NCBI GenBank assembly: GCA_022601435.1
Contig: JAJACQ010000037.1
Span: 1 to 60,985 of the forward strand
DNA from: Chlamydiia bacterium
Lineage (GTDB): Bacteria > Chlamydiota > Chlamydiia > Chlamydiales > 2-12-FULL-49-11
Reading direction: 5' to 3'
DNA length: 60,985 nt
Both the position numbers and the translations under genes were made by a program. The notes under the pieces are model-generated. The model saw only the letters and a list, made by a program, of their open reading frames with translations, searched no databases and had not been told where the DNA came from. Positions 44,321-53,741 of this stretch are shown piece by piece (position 1 is the first letter of the stretch; every line of letters starts with the position of its first letter).

Positions 44321-45067
44321 ATGACAAAGCTCCGCCTTAACAAAATCCTTGCCGATGCAGGCATTGCAAGCAGAAGAAATGCTGATATTCTGATAGAAGA
44401 TGGGCGTGTTACTATGAATGGAAAGATCTGCACGACCCTCGGGACTTTGGCTGATCCTCAAAGTGATTTTATTACCGTAGATGGAAAACCTATCTCAAAG
44501 AAACCAAATAAAAAAATTACTTACCTTTTAAACAAGCCTGCCGGCTTTATCTGTAGCTGCAAAAGACATGGTGATGACAGATTAGCTATTGATCTAATTA
44601 AAGATAAAAGTGTAAGACTTTTTACAATTGGTCGTTTAGATAAAAAGACTGAAGGCCTTATTTTAGTCACTTCAGATGGTGATTTTGCCAACAAAGTTAT
44701 GCACCCTTCTTCAAATATAGAAAGAGAATATATTGCCGAAACAAGCGATGAAATCACTCAAGACGACATTGAAAAGATCCGCAAGGGAACTTATATTGAA
44801 GGGAAGAAAATAAAACCTATGAAAGTCTCAAGAATTAAGAAAAAGACAGTTTCTATCACCGTAATGGAAGGAAAAAAACACGAAGTGCGACTTCTTATAG
44901 GAAGAACCGGTCATTTTGTCTCAAAACTAAAGCGCGTACGGATTGGAAGTTTAACTTTAGGTCCTATGCCACGTGGAAGTTACAGGGTTTTATCGGCTCT
45001 AGAAAAAAAAGCTCTCTTTTTTGAAAAAAGATCTAGCACTAAAAAAGTGATCCGCAATAATATTTAA
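44321..45067 (+). CDS. RsuA/RluB-family pseudouridine synthase
   Basis: A 248-residue rRNA-modifying enzyme with an N-terminal S4 domain (about 1-60: LNKILADAGIASRRNADILI) and a catalytic domain with GRLDKKTEGLILVTSDGDF, whose Asp is catalytic, followed by REYIAE. RluB-like by length. Divergent from gpmA, as I recall for CT722/CT723. It is 3 bases from the next gene. Confidence 0.92.
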   Translation: MTKLRLNKILADAGIASRRNADILIEDGRVTMNGKICTTLGTLADPQSDFITVDGKPISKKPNKKITYLLNKPAGFICSCKRHGDDRLAIDLIKDKSVRLFTIGRLDKKTEGLILVTSDGDFANKVMHPSSNIEREYIAETSDEITQDDIEKIRKGTYIEGKKIKPMKVSRIKKKTVSITVMEGKKHEVRLLIGRTGHFVSKLKRVRIGSLTLGPMPRGSYRVLSALEKKALFFEKRSSTKKVIRNNI

Positions 45068-45070
45068 CAC

Positions 45071-45745
45071 ATGAATATACTCTCTGCTCTTTTTTCTAAA
45101 ACTCCGCTGTCACATTTACAGCTTCATATGGAAAAGACATGCGCCTGTCTTGCAAAGCTTAAAGAGCTTTGTGACGTACGTGTAGACAACGATCTAACAA
45201 AAATTGGACAAATTGCAAAAAAGATCTCTGAGCTAGAACATGATGCAGATCTCATAAAAAATAATATTAGATCATCCCTTCCAAAAAGCTTTTTCTTCTC
45301 AATTGATCGCATTAATTTTTTAGAAATTCTTGCCTTGCAGGATAATCTTGCAGATGCTGCAGAAGATATTGCTGATCTACTTATTTTAAAACCATTAAAA
45401 CCTCTTCCTCACATTGAAGAAAAACTACGCGAATATATAGATACTAATTTAGACGCAACATGGCTTTTAAAGGAAATGGTTTTTAACCTAGATACATTAA
45501 TAGAAGCCTCTTTTGGAGGGCCCATCGCTATCAAAATGCATGAACAGATAGATGATATTTCCTTAAAAGAGCACCAAGCAAATTTAGTGAAGAAAGACAT
45601 TAAAAAGATGTTGTTCTCTCAAGCTGAAGACCTTCATTATTCAGATTTCATCCTCTGGTTAAATTTTATAGAAGAGATAGGACGTATATCGCATTTTGCT
45701 GAAAAAGAAGCTCTTCGTATCGGAATGCTACTCAATTCAAAGTGA
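45071..45745 (+). CDS. PhoU-like/DUF47 accessory protein of phosphate permease
   Basis: A 224-residue all-helical protein of the DUF47/PhoU-like family, regularly paired with PiT phosphate permeases. It contains ELEHDADLIKNNIRSSLPKS and LQDNLADAAEDIADLL, with the acidic metal-binding pattern of PhoU-like bundles. It probably controls the permease that starts 5 bases downstream. Matches CT691 in C. trachomatis by position and type. Confidence 0.9.
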   Translation: MNILSALFSKTPLSHLQLHMEKTCACLAKLKELCDVRVDNDLTKIGQIAKKISELEHDADLIKNNIRSSLPKSFFFSIDRINFLEILALQDNLADAAEDIADLLILKPLKPLPHIEEKLREYIDTNLDATWLLKEMVFNLDTLIEASFGGPIAIKMHEQIDDISLKEHQANLVKKDIKKMLFSQAEDLHYSDFILWLNFIEEIGRISHFAEKEALRIGMLLNSK

Positions 45746-45749
45746 TTTT

Positions 45750-47174
45750 ATGGAAATATTTTTAATCTCTCTTGCTCTTATTATCGGATTTTACATGTTA
45801 TGGAACATCGGAGCTAATGATGTTGCAAACGCTGTAGGAACATCAGTTGGTTCAGGTGCCATTACATTAAAACGCGCTATAATATTAGCCGCAATACTCG
45901 AATTTAGTGGAGCCTTTATATTAGGCTCTAATGTATCTGAAACGATACAAAAAGGGATCATCGACCCTCTTCTCTTTGTAGACATCCCAAATGTCTTTGT
46001 CGTTGGAATGCTTTCATCACTACTTGCTACTGCTGTCTGGCTTCAAATTGCCACATTTTTTAAATGGCCAGTATCTACCACGCATGCCATCGTTGGAAGT
46101 GTGATGGGATTTGGAATATTAGTTGGCGGATTTCATGCCGTACAATGGATAGAAATAGGGAAAATAGCTATGAGCTGGGTGATCTCTCCTACACTTGCGG
46201 GGGTTGTTGCCTTTTTGTTTTTCTCATTCATTCAAAAAAGAGTACTATTTTCATTTAACCCTCTTCTTTCAACACAAAGGCTCGCGCCGTTTTTTGTCTT
46301 TTTTGTCCTGATGGTCTTTTTAGTCTCAACACTCATCGGTGGAATAAAAGGATTAAATATTGAGCTCTCTTATTATACAACGCTCATTATCTCTACAACA
46401 ATTAGTTTAATAGGTGCAATCATCTCATTTTTTATCTGTAACAACCAGACAAAGAATGCAAAAATGAGCTATATATTAGCAGCTAAACATGATAGGCGCC
46501 TTCATTCACTTTTAAAGGTTCAAAAACATTTAATCAGAGCACGCCTTTCTTATAGAGATGAACAATCTAGAGGAAATGTAAATGAGCTACTTACACAAAC
46601 AGATCATCTTATAAAAGAAACAAAAGATAAAGCCCCATTTCAATCAGAGCTTGCTTCTGATTATAGAGGCGTAGAAGGGATCTTTGCGATGCTGCAGATT
46701 TTAACTGCCTGTTTTGTTGCTTTTGCTCATGGATCAAATGATGTAGCAAATGCCATCGGTCCTGTTTCAGGAATTATAAATGTAGTAAGGGATCCTCAGT
46801 CTCTGATCCAAGCTACAACTATATCTATCCCCCTTCTTCTCTTTGGTGGTGCAGGTATCATTATCGGTTTGGCAACATATGGCTACAAAGTGATTGAGAC
46901 AATAGGAAACAACATAACTGAATTAACACCTACAAGAGGATTTGCGGCAGAATTTGCAGCAGCATCAACAATCCTTATAGCATCAAAACTTGGACTACCA
47001 ATATCAACAACACATGCCATTGTAGGAGCTGTATTAGGAGTGGGATTAGCAAGAGGTCTTTCTGCTTTAAACTTTAAGTTGATAAAAGGTATATTTATGT
47101 CGTGGGTGATCACAATACCATCGGCAGCCGTATTTACCGTACTCATCTATTCACTATTTTCTCTATTCTTATAA
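45750..47174 (+). CDS. PiT-family inorganic phosphate permease
   Basis: About 474 residues, with two repeated halves. Each half has the PiT signature: GANDVANAVGTSVGSGAIT near the N-terminus and AHGSNDVANAIGPVSGI near the C-terminus. A polar loop of about 110 residues lies between. It imports phosphate with cation coupling at the inner membrane. The longer frame from 45696 overlaps the DUF47 gene; ATG 45750 gives the usual start. Confidence 0.93.
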   Translation: MEIFLISLALIIGFYMLWNIGANDVANAVGTSVGSGAITLKRAIILAAILEFSGAFILGSNVSETIQKGIIDPLLFVDIPNVFVVGMLSSLLATAVWLQIATFFKWPVSTTHAIVGSVMGFGILVGGFHAVQWIEIGKIAMSWVISPTLAGVVAFLFFSFIQKRVLFSFNPLLSTQRLAPFFVFFVLMVFLVSTLIGGIKGLNIELSYYTTLIISTTISLIGAIISFFICNNQTKNAKMSYILAAKHDRRLHSLLKVQKHLIRARLSYRDEQSRGNVNELLTQTDHLIKETKDKAPFQSELASDYRGVEGIFAMLQILTACFVAFAHGSNDVANAIGPVSGIINVVRDPQSLIQATTISIPLLLFGGAGIIIGLATYGYKVIETIGNNITELTPTRGFAAEFAAASTILIASKLGLPISTTHAIVGAVLGVGLARGLSALNFKLIKGIFMSWVITIPSAAVFTVLIYSLFSLFL

Positions 47175-47221
47175 TAGGATAAAATTGACACATATAAGCC
47201 AAGATGATACCGTTCTTCGTT

Positions 47222-47965
47222 ATGGTAAAAAAATGTTTACTCACAGTTTTTATTACGGCTTTACTTCTTGTATCTGGATGCAGCACATGGAAAGCTAGCA
47301 GAATAGTAAAAATAGGAATCGATCCTACATTTTTCGCCTCAGCAGTAGGAAATAAACAAGGACTTGTGTATGCCTATGTTGTAGAGTTTTTCGAAGAGGT
47401 TTTTAAAGAGACAAAAACAGATTTTGAATTTGTAGAGCTTAGCTTTGATAACACACTAGAAAATCTCGATAACAAGGACATTGACCTTCTTGTAACTTCG
47501 CTCAAACCAAATATTGAAACAGATATGCTCTATGATTTTTCAAAAATGTTTCTTTCTTTAGGAGATGTATTTGTCACCCGATCAGAGATGCCATCTTTTA
47601 ATTTTAAGGACTTTGATGGCAAGATCATTGCCTTACAAAGACACCCTAACATAGCCTTCCTCTTTGCAAAATATCCTGCTATTGCTCTTACCTACTACAC
47701 AACGATTCCTGAAGTACTTGTAGAGATTACAAACTTCAAAGTCGACGGAGCCTTAATCCCCTACCTATCGCTTGCATCAGCCCTTTCTACCGAATATCGC
47801 TATTTTCTTAAAATCGACACCTCAAAAAAGTATACAGAAGAAGGCCTACGGCTCATTTCCCTAAAAGGAAAAAATGCCACCGAAATTCGAGCCTTTAACA
47901 AGAAACTTTCTTCAACATCCAAGCTCCAGAATAAACTTCTCATGAAATGGGACCTGGTTTTATAG
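47222..47965 (+). CDS. Solute-binding lipoprotein, amino-acid type (SBP family 3)
   Basis: About 247 residues with a lipoprotein signal peptide ending LLVSGC (Cys20 from ATG 47222; ATG 47204 is also possible). The mature part follows the family 3 periplasmic-binding-protein fold (VKIGIDPTFF, then LSLGDVFVTR, ALQRHPNIAFL). Ligand is unknown; Chlamydia ArtJ binds arginine. No permease or ATPase gene is nearby, so it may be an orphan. Confidence 0.8.
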   Translation: MVKKCLLTVFITALLLVSGCSTWKASRIVKIGIDPTFFASAVGNKQGLVYAYVVEFFEEVFKETKTDFEFVELSFDNTLENLDNKDIDLLVTSLKPNIETDMLYDFSKMFLSLGDVFVTRSEMPSFNFKDFDGKIIALQRHPNIAFLFAKYPAIALTYYTTIPEVLVEITNFKVDGALIPYLSLASALSTEYRYFLKIDTSKKYTEEGLRLISLKGKNATEIRAFNKKLSSTSKLQNKLLMKWDLVL

Positions 47966-48412
47966 TTATTGAGCCCCCACCATCCAAAGTTTAATTTTTT
48001 GCGATCACACAAAACATTAAAGAGTTATATGCCACTATAATGCTCAAAGAACTGTTTTATTGTAGAAAAAGGTGATGGTTTTTGGATGAGATTTAGCCAT
48101 CGCCTGAATTAAGGGGAACTTGCTCAAGGAACTGTTTTATTGCGGAAAAGGGATTTTTTTGCAGGATAGTTTTTTTATTTTGGGTCGATAGTGTACGTAG
48201 TGGTACTCCACGACCCAAAAAAAACTAAAATAAAAGGTGCGTTCTTTGGATGAGATTTAGCCATCGCCTGAATTAAGGGAAACTTGCTCAAGGAACTGTT
48301 TTATTGCGGAAAAGGGATTTTTTTGCAGGATAGTTTTTTTATTTTGGGTCGATAGTGTACGTAGTGGTACTCGGAGACCCAAAATAGAAAAAATAGACCC
48401 AAAAAAACCCTT
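47966..48412. repeat. Palindromic repeat region at the 3' end of glgP
   Basis: A gene-free region containing two almost identical 128-bp units, 48081-48208 and 48245-48372 (offset 164), and a short third piece at 48042-48070. Each unit ends in the core GTGTAC-GTAGTG-GTACTC (48191-48208 and 48355-48372), closely like the cores at the end of gltT. The arm 48296-48316 is an inverted copy (20 of 21 bases) of 48408-48428, which contains the glgP stop codon. Confidence 0.88.
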
Positions 48413-50971
48413 TTACGCAATAAAACAGCGATCGGACTCTGCAAACTCTTTGCGAATTCGGTCTAATACATCCTTATCTACGGGGCAAGGTTCGATGTTC
48501 CAAATCTTTTTGGCATAATTTTCTACTGATACATCTGAAGAAAAGGTTCCCATTGAGGCGATATTATGAAGAGCCATTTTTGCCCATTTTTCTTTATCTT
48601 GATAGAGTTGATCTGCTCTTTCGTGAGCTTTAATGTAGGATGGTAGATCGCCTAAAACTAGGTAACGATCACGATTTTCTCCTACCATTAAGCTATCGTA
48701 AATCTTCTGGAGGACTTCTGCTTCTACTTCATTTTCTACAAGGGAGCCATCTATCAATGTTTGCATAGCATCGTGTATCTCGGTATATTCTTTTAGTATT
48801 TGCTCTGGATTATGAAGGCCTTCTGTTTTAATTTTGGTCACTTCATCAGAAGAGTAACCAAATAAGAAAGGCCAATTATCATCCCCTACTGCTTGTCTCA
48901 TTTCTACGTTAGCGCCATCATCGGTACCGATAGTAAGAGCCCCGTTTAAGGAAAGTTTCATGTTACTTGTCCCTGAGGCTTCCATTGAAGCTGTAGATAT
49001 TTGTTCTGAAAGATCTGCTGCAGGGATAATCACTTCTGCTTTTGCGACATTATAATTTTCAACGTAAACAATACGTAAGTATTTTGAAACTTCTGGATCA
49101 TTATGAACTTTTCTTCCTAGTATATAAAAAAGGCGGATAATATTTTTTGCCATCTCATAACCAGGAGCAGCTTTTCCGCCGATCACAATTTTTCGTTTAA
49201 TTTTAGTCGCATTAGGATCATTTTTTATTCGATTATAAAGAACGATTACGTGTAAAGCATTCATCAATTGCCTTTTATATTCATGAATACGTTTAATCTG
49301 AATATCAAAAAGAGCATCATTATCAAAAAAGAGTTCTTTTTCAATCTCTTCTTTATCTATTCCTTTTTCCATTTTAGATTTAATAAAGGCTTCCACCATA
49401 CGATGTTTATTCTCACTTTTTATCTGTAAGAATCGTTGCCATACTTCTTCTTTATGGATATGATCTTTTAAATTTTCGATTTTTCTTAAATCTTTAATCC
49501 ACTCATCCCCAATAAGATCAATCAACAAGCCACTCAATCCTGGATTACATTTATATAGCCATCGTCTTTGAGTGACTCCATTTGTCACATTGATAAATTT
49601 TTCAGGGGTCATTTGAGCATAGTCACTAAACAACTTCTCTTTAATAATTTCTGTATGAAGAGCCGCTACTCCATTGATTTTATGAGTACCCACAATTGCC
49701 AAGTGAGCCATTTTAATTTTCCCATCTTCAATTATGGACATACGTCTAATTTTTTCTTCATCGCCATTGTATTTTTCACGAAGTTTATTACATAAGACAA
49801 AGTTTATTCGTTCTACCATATGATATTGCGCAGGTAAGATTTCTTTTATATGCTCAGTATCCCATTCTTCTAAGGACTCTCGTAATACTGTATGATTTGT
49901 ATAACTACACACTTCTTGAACAATTTCCAATGCTTCTTCAAATTTATGTTCATGATCCTTTGTTAGAATAATCATCAACTGCGCAATTACAAAAGCAGGA
50001 TGTGTATCATTAATCTGAATACGCACTTTATCTCTAAAGTTATCCATTGTTCCATGAACTTCCCAATGTTCTCTCACAATATCTTGTAAAGAAGATGACA
50101 CAAGTAAAAACTCTTGTTTGATCCTCATGATAAACCCAAGCATATTTTTGTCATTTGGATATAGCACATCTGTTAAAGAAGTATTAATGACAGCATCAGC
50201 AATATCACCATCATTAAAGCTCTTAAGAGCAAAGTTTTTTGGAGATTCTTTTGTTGTCCATAATCTTAAAGTCAGTGCTGAATATTCTTGTCCACCACCA
50301 TATCCCACAACTGGAATATCGTAAGGAATTGCTCTGACCTCATCATGGTTAGCTATATTATGAACAATCTCATCATGCCTATTTTTTCTCTCAACTAAAC
50401 TTCCATGATAACCAACACTTACTGCAAAAGCATCACGTCTAAGCTCCCAAGGATACTCATTTAAAAGCCAATTATCACTATTTTCTACTTGAACACCTGA
50501 CCATAAAGCTTGTTCAAAAATTCCATACTGATAACGAAGTCCATAACCCAAAACAGGATAATGATGAGTAGCAAGTGAATCTAAAAAACATGCAGCTAAT
50601 CTTCCCAATCCACCATTTCCAAGACCAGGTTCAGGCTCAGACATCAAGATGTCTTCAAACTTCCTATTCAATCCATTCAAAACTTTTCTGACTAAATCAA
50701 TTTTTGAGATATTCACACTATTATTTACAGATATACGTCCTGGTAACCACTCAAGAGATAGATAATAAACCTTACGAGTCTTATTTTTAACATGAGTTTG
50801 ATGAGTGGCTGCCCAATGAACCATGACTTGCTCGCGCAAAACATAGGCTAAAGCTCTATAAACCTCAGAGTCTGTTGCTTCTGCAAACGGAACACCAAGC
50901 ATTGCAATAACATAATGCTTAACTTGCTGCACCATTTTATTAACTTCTACATCTATATTTAGCTCTTCCAA
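48413..50971 (-). CDS. glgP: Glycogen/alpha-glucan phosphorylase
   Basis: About 852 residues; releases glucose-1-phosphate from glycogen. PLP-site segment EASGTSNMKLSLNGAL (the Lys is the cofactor Lys), IGGKAAPGYEMAK and YYLSLEWLPGR are present and the length is normal. A GTG at 50983 is open, but TTG 50971 has GGTGAGG 6 bases before it and is preferred. The stop codon TAA lies inside the first bases (TTGCGTAAAAGG) of the palindromic element, so the element forms the extreme 3' end of the gene. Confidence 0.94.
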   Translation of the reverse strand: MEELNIDVEVNKMVQQVKHYVIAMLGVPFAEATDSEVYRALAYVLREQVMVHWAATHQTHVKNKTRKVYYLSLEWLPGRISVNNSVNISKIDLVRKVLNGLNRKFEDILMSEPEPGLGNGGLGRLAACFLDSLATHHYPVLGYGLRYQYGIFEQALWSGVQVENSDNWLLNEYPWELRRDAFAVSVGYHGSLVERKNRHDEIVHNIANHDEVRAIPYDIPVVGYGGGQEYSALTLRLWTTKESPKNFALKSFNDGDIADAVINTSLTDVLYPNDKNMLGFIMRIKQEFLLVSSSLQDIVREHWEVHGTMDNFRDKVRIQINDTHPAFVIAQLMIILTKDHEHKFEEALEIVQEVCSYTNHTVLRESLEEWDTEHIKEILPAQYHMVERINFVLCNKLREKYNGDEEKIRRMSIIEDGKIKMAHLAIVGTHKINGVAALHTEIIKEKLFSDYAQMTPEKFINVTNGVTQRRWLYKCNPGLSGLLIDLIGDEWIKDLRKIENLKDHIHKEEVWQRFLQIKSENKHRMVEAFIKSKMEKGIDKEEIEKELFFDNDALFDIQIKRIHEYKRQLMNALHVIVLYNRIKNDPNATKIKRKIVIGGKAAPGYEMAKNIIRLFYILGRKVHNDPEVSKYLRIVYVENYNVAKAEVIIPAADLSEQISTASMEASGTSNMKLSLNGALTIGTDDGANVEMRQAVGDDNWPFLFGYSSDEVTKIKTEGLHNPEQILKEYTEIHDAMQTLIDGSLVENEVEAEVLQKIYDSLMVGENRDRYLVLGDLPSYIKAHERADQLYQDKEKWAKMALHNIASMGTFSSDVSVENYAKKIWNIEPCPVDKDVLDRIRKEFAESDRCFIA

Positions 50972-51064
50972 AGAAAGCCTCACCTCTTAAACTCGATCTA
51001 AAACTCCCTATAACAAATTCAATTTAATATTAATATCTTTATTTTATCTTTTGATAGACTATTA

Positions 51065-51139
51065 TAGATTAATATATAAACTTGGAACCCTAAAAATACA
51101 TTTATTTGTACTTTCTATGGATTGTTATATATTAATCTA
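51065..51139. promoter_or_regulatory. Long-spaced 15-bp inverted repeat in a divergent promoter region
   Basis: TAGATTAATATATAA (51065-51079) and its exact reverse complement TTATATATTAATCTA (51125-51139) flank a 45-base segment between glgP and the 51173 gene. Both arms contain TATA-like sequence, so each could hold a -10 box reading outward, or the pair could be bound by a dimeric regulator. Confidence 0.4.
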
Positions 51140-51172
51140 GTATGATTGCATTTTGTAAATAAAGGAAATAAA

Positions 51173-51580
51173 ATGGATTATATACTTTCTAGAACAACCC
51201 CACCTAAAGGAACAGAAAATCACCCCTGTTTTAAAAACATTCAAACACCCCCTAAATTACGAATACCTAAATCTATGCTTGAAAGAGATATCTTTAATCC
51301 AGAGAATCATTGGGATGGCTATCTTTCTGTTATCAGAGGTCGAAATACTGAATCGAGCGATCAAAGAGAATTTGCAACAAGGCTCTACCCAATATCAGAA
51401 GAAGCTATCAAAGAGTTTCATACTGTAACTCAAAAGGTATCAGCAGAACGAATTTATGCATTTAAACAACGGACCTTCTTAAAGCCCAGACCTTATAAAG
51501 AAGCAGCTGATCATACTCAAAAAAAACGATCTTTTCATCGGATAAATCAAATGGATAAGAGTACATCAACTAATATTTAA
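51173..51580 (+). CDS. Hypothetical soluble protein
   Basis: About 135 residues, basic, no signal peptide or membrane helix. Rich in Pro, Arg and Lys, probably with little fixed structure at the ends. Unrecognised. AAAGGA 6-7 bases before ATG 51173 supports this start over TTG 51146. First of three unknown plus-strand genes. Confidence 0.65.
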   Translation: MDYILSRTTPPKGTENHPCFKNIQTPPKLRIPKSMLERDIFNPENHWDGYLSVIRGRNTESSDQREFATRLYPISEEAIKEFHTVTQKVSAERIYAFKQRTFLKPRPYKEAADHTQKKRSFHRINQMDKSTSTNI

Positions 51581-51627
51581 TTGAAATAAAAGCGGGAATA
51601 TTTCATCTCTTACAAGTAGGAGATACT

Positions 51628-52170
51628 ATGCATACAATTCCTCATATAGCCCTTTTATATGAACTCAATGATTCGATTTCTCCGATAAAGTCTGTTATAG
51701 AGCCTTTATATTCATACCTTTACTGTTTAAACTCTAAAACAGCAAAAGAGCGCAAAAAACCATCTGGCTTTTACTTTCTCTTAGAAAATCGGTTTGATAA
51801 ACAACTAAGCCTTAATTCGATCCTCGATCTTTATAGAAGTGTCACTAGTACTTTAGTCATCCTTTCAGAAATAGAGAAATATCGCGATGAATTTAAGCCT
51901 TTTAACAACTTAAGCGCTTGGTTATCAACGGTAATAGCCCTAAAAGATCAGATTGACGATATATCCCCTGAGATTAGAAAGCTAAAAAGAGACCAGGGGG
52001 TCATCTGGGAAAAACCTCTTTGTAAGAGGTTATTTCTTTTTGCTGAAAGCGTACGAGCCTTGCTAGAAGAGCTATTAACACTTAAAAAGACCCTTCTTGA
52101 AGAGGTTCTCACGCTAAAAGACCCATTTCTTACCAAAGAACCCCTAGACCTTAAGGGTGACCTTGAATAA
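51628..52170 (+). CDS. Hypothetical helical protein with short C-terminal repeat
   Basis: A 180-residue, mostly helical protein. Near the C-terminus an 11-residue unit LLEELLTLKKT / LLEEVLTLKDP occurs twice in tandem. AGTAGGAG sits 5-6 bases before the ATG. No known family. It may be an effector-type gene given its neighbours and the lineage, but this is speculative. Confidence 0.68.
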   Translation: MHTIPHIALLYELNDSISPIKSVIEPLYSYLYCLNSKTAKERKKPSGFYFLLENRFDKQLSLNSILDLYRSVTSTLVILSEIEKYRDEFKPFNNLSAWLSTVIALKDQIDDISPEIRKLKRDQGVIWEKPLCKRLFLFAESVRALLEELLTLKKTLLEEVLTLKDPFLTKEPLDLKGDLE

Positions 52171-52271
52171 TGTAACATATTAAAAATGAACATGTTAACA
52201 GAATATTCAAATTAAAAATTGAATTTTAATAAACCTTCATGCTATAATAAACCATTAATAATGGGATATTT

Positions 52272-53690
52272 ATGCTAGGACCAGTTCATACATTTTATTC
52301 AGCAAGGCCTTATACTTCTCAGTTTGAAGATGAAGATACTGCTAAATTAAAAGAACTCGATATTGATGTTTCTGGATCAGGTCGCGTCACAAGTAAAACA
52401 GGCATTATTTCAGCTATAGCAGGGCTACCAAGTTTAATTAAAAGAGCTAAGATTGCGTTCAATGGAAATAGTCTAGAGAGCAAAATCATAGCTATCCAAG
52501 ATATTATTAACGTCCCTTTAAAAGTTATTATCTCTTCAAGCTCTGGAGTGAATGCATTAAATGCATTAATTAAAGTTGGCTGCATAGCAACTGCTTTAAG
52601 CGTTTTATTGATCACATCATCTATATACTTAGTTCTAGAATTAATGATGTCCATTCTTGTACTTGTAAAATCTATCAATTTTGATAAAAAAGAAAAGATC
52701 ATAGAATTATTAAGCACTATCAAAAATCTTGATCATGAAATCAATAGATTAGAAAGCCTCCCTTTACCCATTCAAGAAAAGTCACAATCTGAGACACTTA
52801 GATTAAGACAAGCAAAAGCTTATTTATTAACTAATCGAATTAAAAGACTAAAAGAGTATCAAAAAGATGAAAGGCAATTAATCTATTTAACAAGAAGAAT
52901 AGGCATAACAGCGACTGATGGTTTTATCAAAGCCTCAAAACACATTAATCTCTATGAAAAAGAAACGATTATTGAAATGAGTACTGAAGAACTTATTGAG
53001 TTTAACAAAAAAGGAGAAACTCTTCTTACAATGGTTGAACACCATAGAGCAAAAGCATTACATGTTCATATTTTTTCATTAGCTGTAATCGCTATTTTTA
53101 CCATTTCAATGCTTTTTACAACAAAAGTCCTTCCAACGACAAACAGTTTAATTGGAGCTTTTGCATCCGGAGGCTCTACTTCTGCTTCTTTAACAAGATC
53201 CTTCCTTGATGATGGTTATATAAACAACACTGGTAAAGGATTTAGCTTACGACTAGCTATTCCTAAGGTTCTTGCCCCTGAAGAAGGAGAAAGCACTCTT
53301 AGTATTTGGAGATCTTTTGATGCTAAATTAAAGCCGTTATACATCTTCTTATCTGTTATTTCATTAGGGCTTTTTTATGTCTTTGATGCTCATATTTTTA
53401 AATCTCAATGGATCAAAAACTTAAGAGGTAATGGCGATCAATTTGATCAAAAAAATGCCCTTTATCACGAACATGATTTTACCATCCCAGCCCCTGTATT
53501 AGAATTTCAGGATATGTCAGACTCAGATACAGAAAGTTATGATGAATTAGACACCCTTGATTTATTTTGCCCGTCTGAACACTTATACACCCCGAAAACC
53601 ATTGTTGAGCTTCAAGATATGCCACCCTATGAGATTAAAAAATATGATGACATGAGTAATCAACCTCATGATCCATACTTTGACTATTAA
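52272..53690 (+). CDS. Large hypothetical membrane protein with duplicated C-terminal motif
   Basis: A 472-residue protein. It has hydrophobic segments near 100-133, 258-285 and 355-378, and a charged, coiled-coil-like region (about 140-205) between the first two. The C-terminal tail carries two similar motifs, LEFQDMSDSDTESYDELD and VELQDMPPYEIKKYDDM. The first hydrophobic segment is nearly long enough for a bilobed Inc-type anchor. Function unknown; an inclusion-membrane or host-interaction role is a guess. Confidence 0.7.
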   Translation: MLGPVHTFYSARPYTSQFEDEDTAKLKELDIDVSGSGRVTSKTGIISAIAGLPSLIKRAKIAFNGNSLESKIIAIQDIINVPLKVIISSSSGVNALNALIKVGCIATALSVLLITSSIYLVLELMMSILVLVKSINFDKKEKIIELLSTIKNLDHEINRLESLPLPIQEKSQSETLRLRQAKAYLLTNRIKRLKEYQKDERQLIYLTRRIGITATDGFIKASKHINLYEKETIIEMSTEELIEFNKKGETLLTMVEHHRAKALHVHIFSLAVIAIFTISMLFTTKVLPTTNSLIGAFASGGSTSASLTRSFLDDGYINNTGKGFSLRLAIPKVLAPEEGESTLSIWRSFDAKLKPLYIFLSVISLGLFYVFDAHIFKSQWIKNLRGNGDQFDQKNALYHEHDFTIPAPVLEFQDMSDSDTESYDELDTLDLFCPSEHLYTPKTIVELQDMPPYEIKKYDDMSNQPHDPYFDY

Positions 53691-53741
53691 AACATGAGTA
53701 TTTCCTTCGCATTTATTAACCGATTATGATTGATTAGAGGT

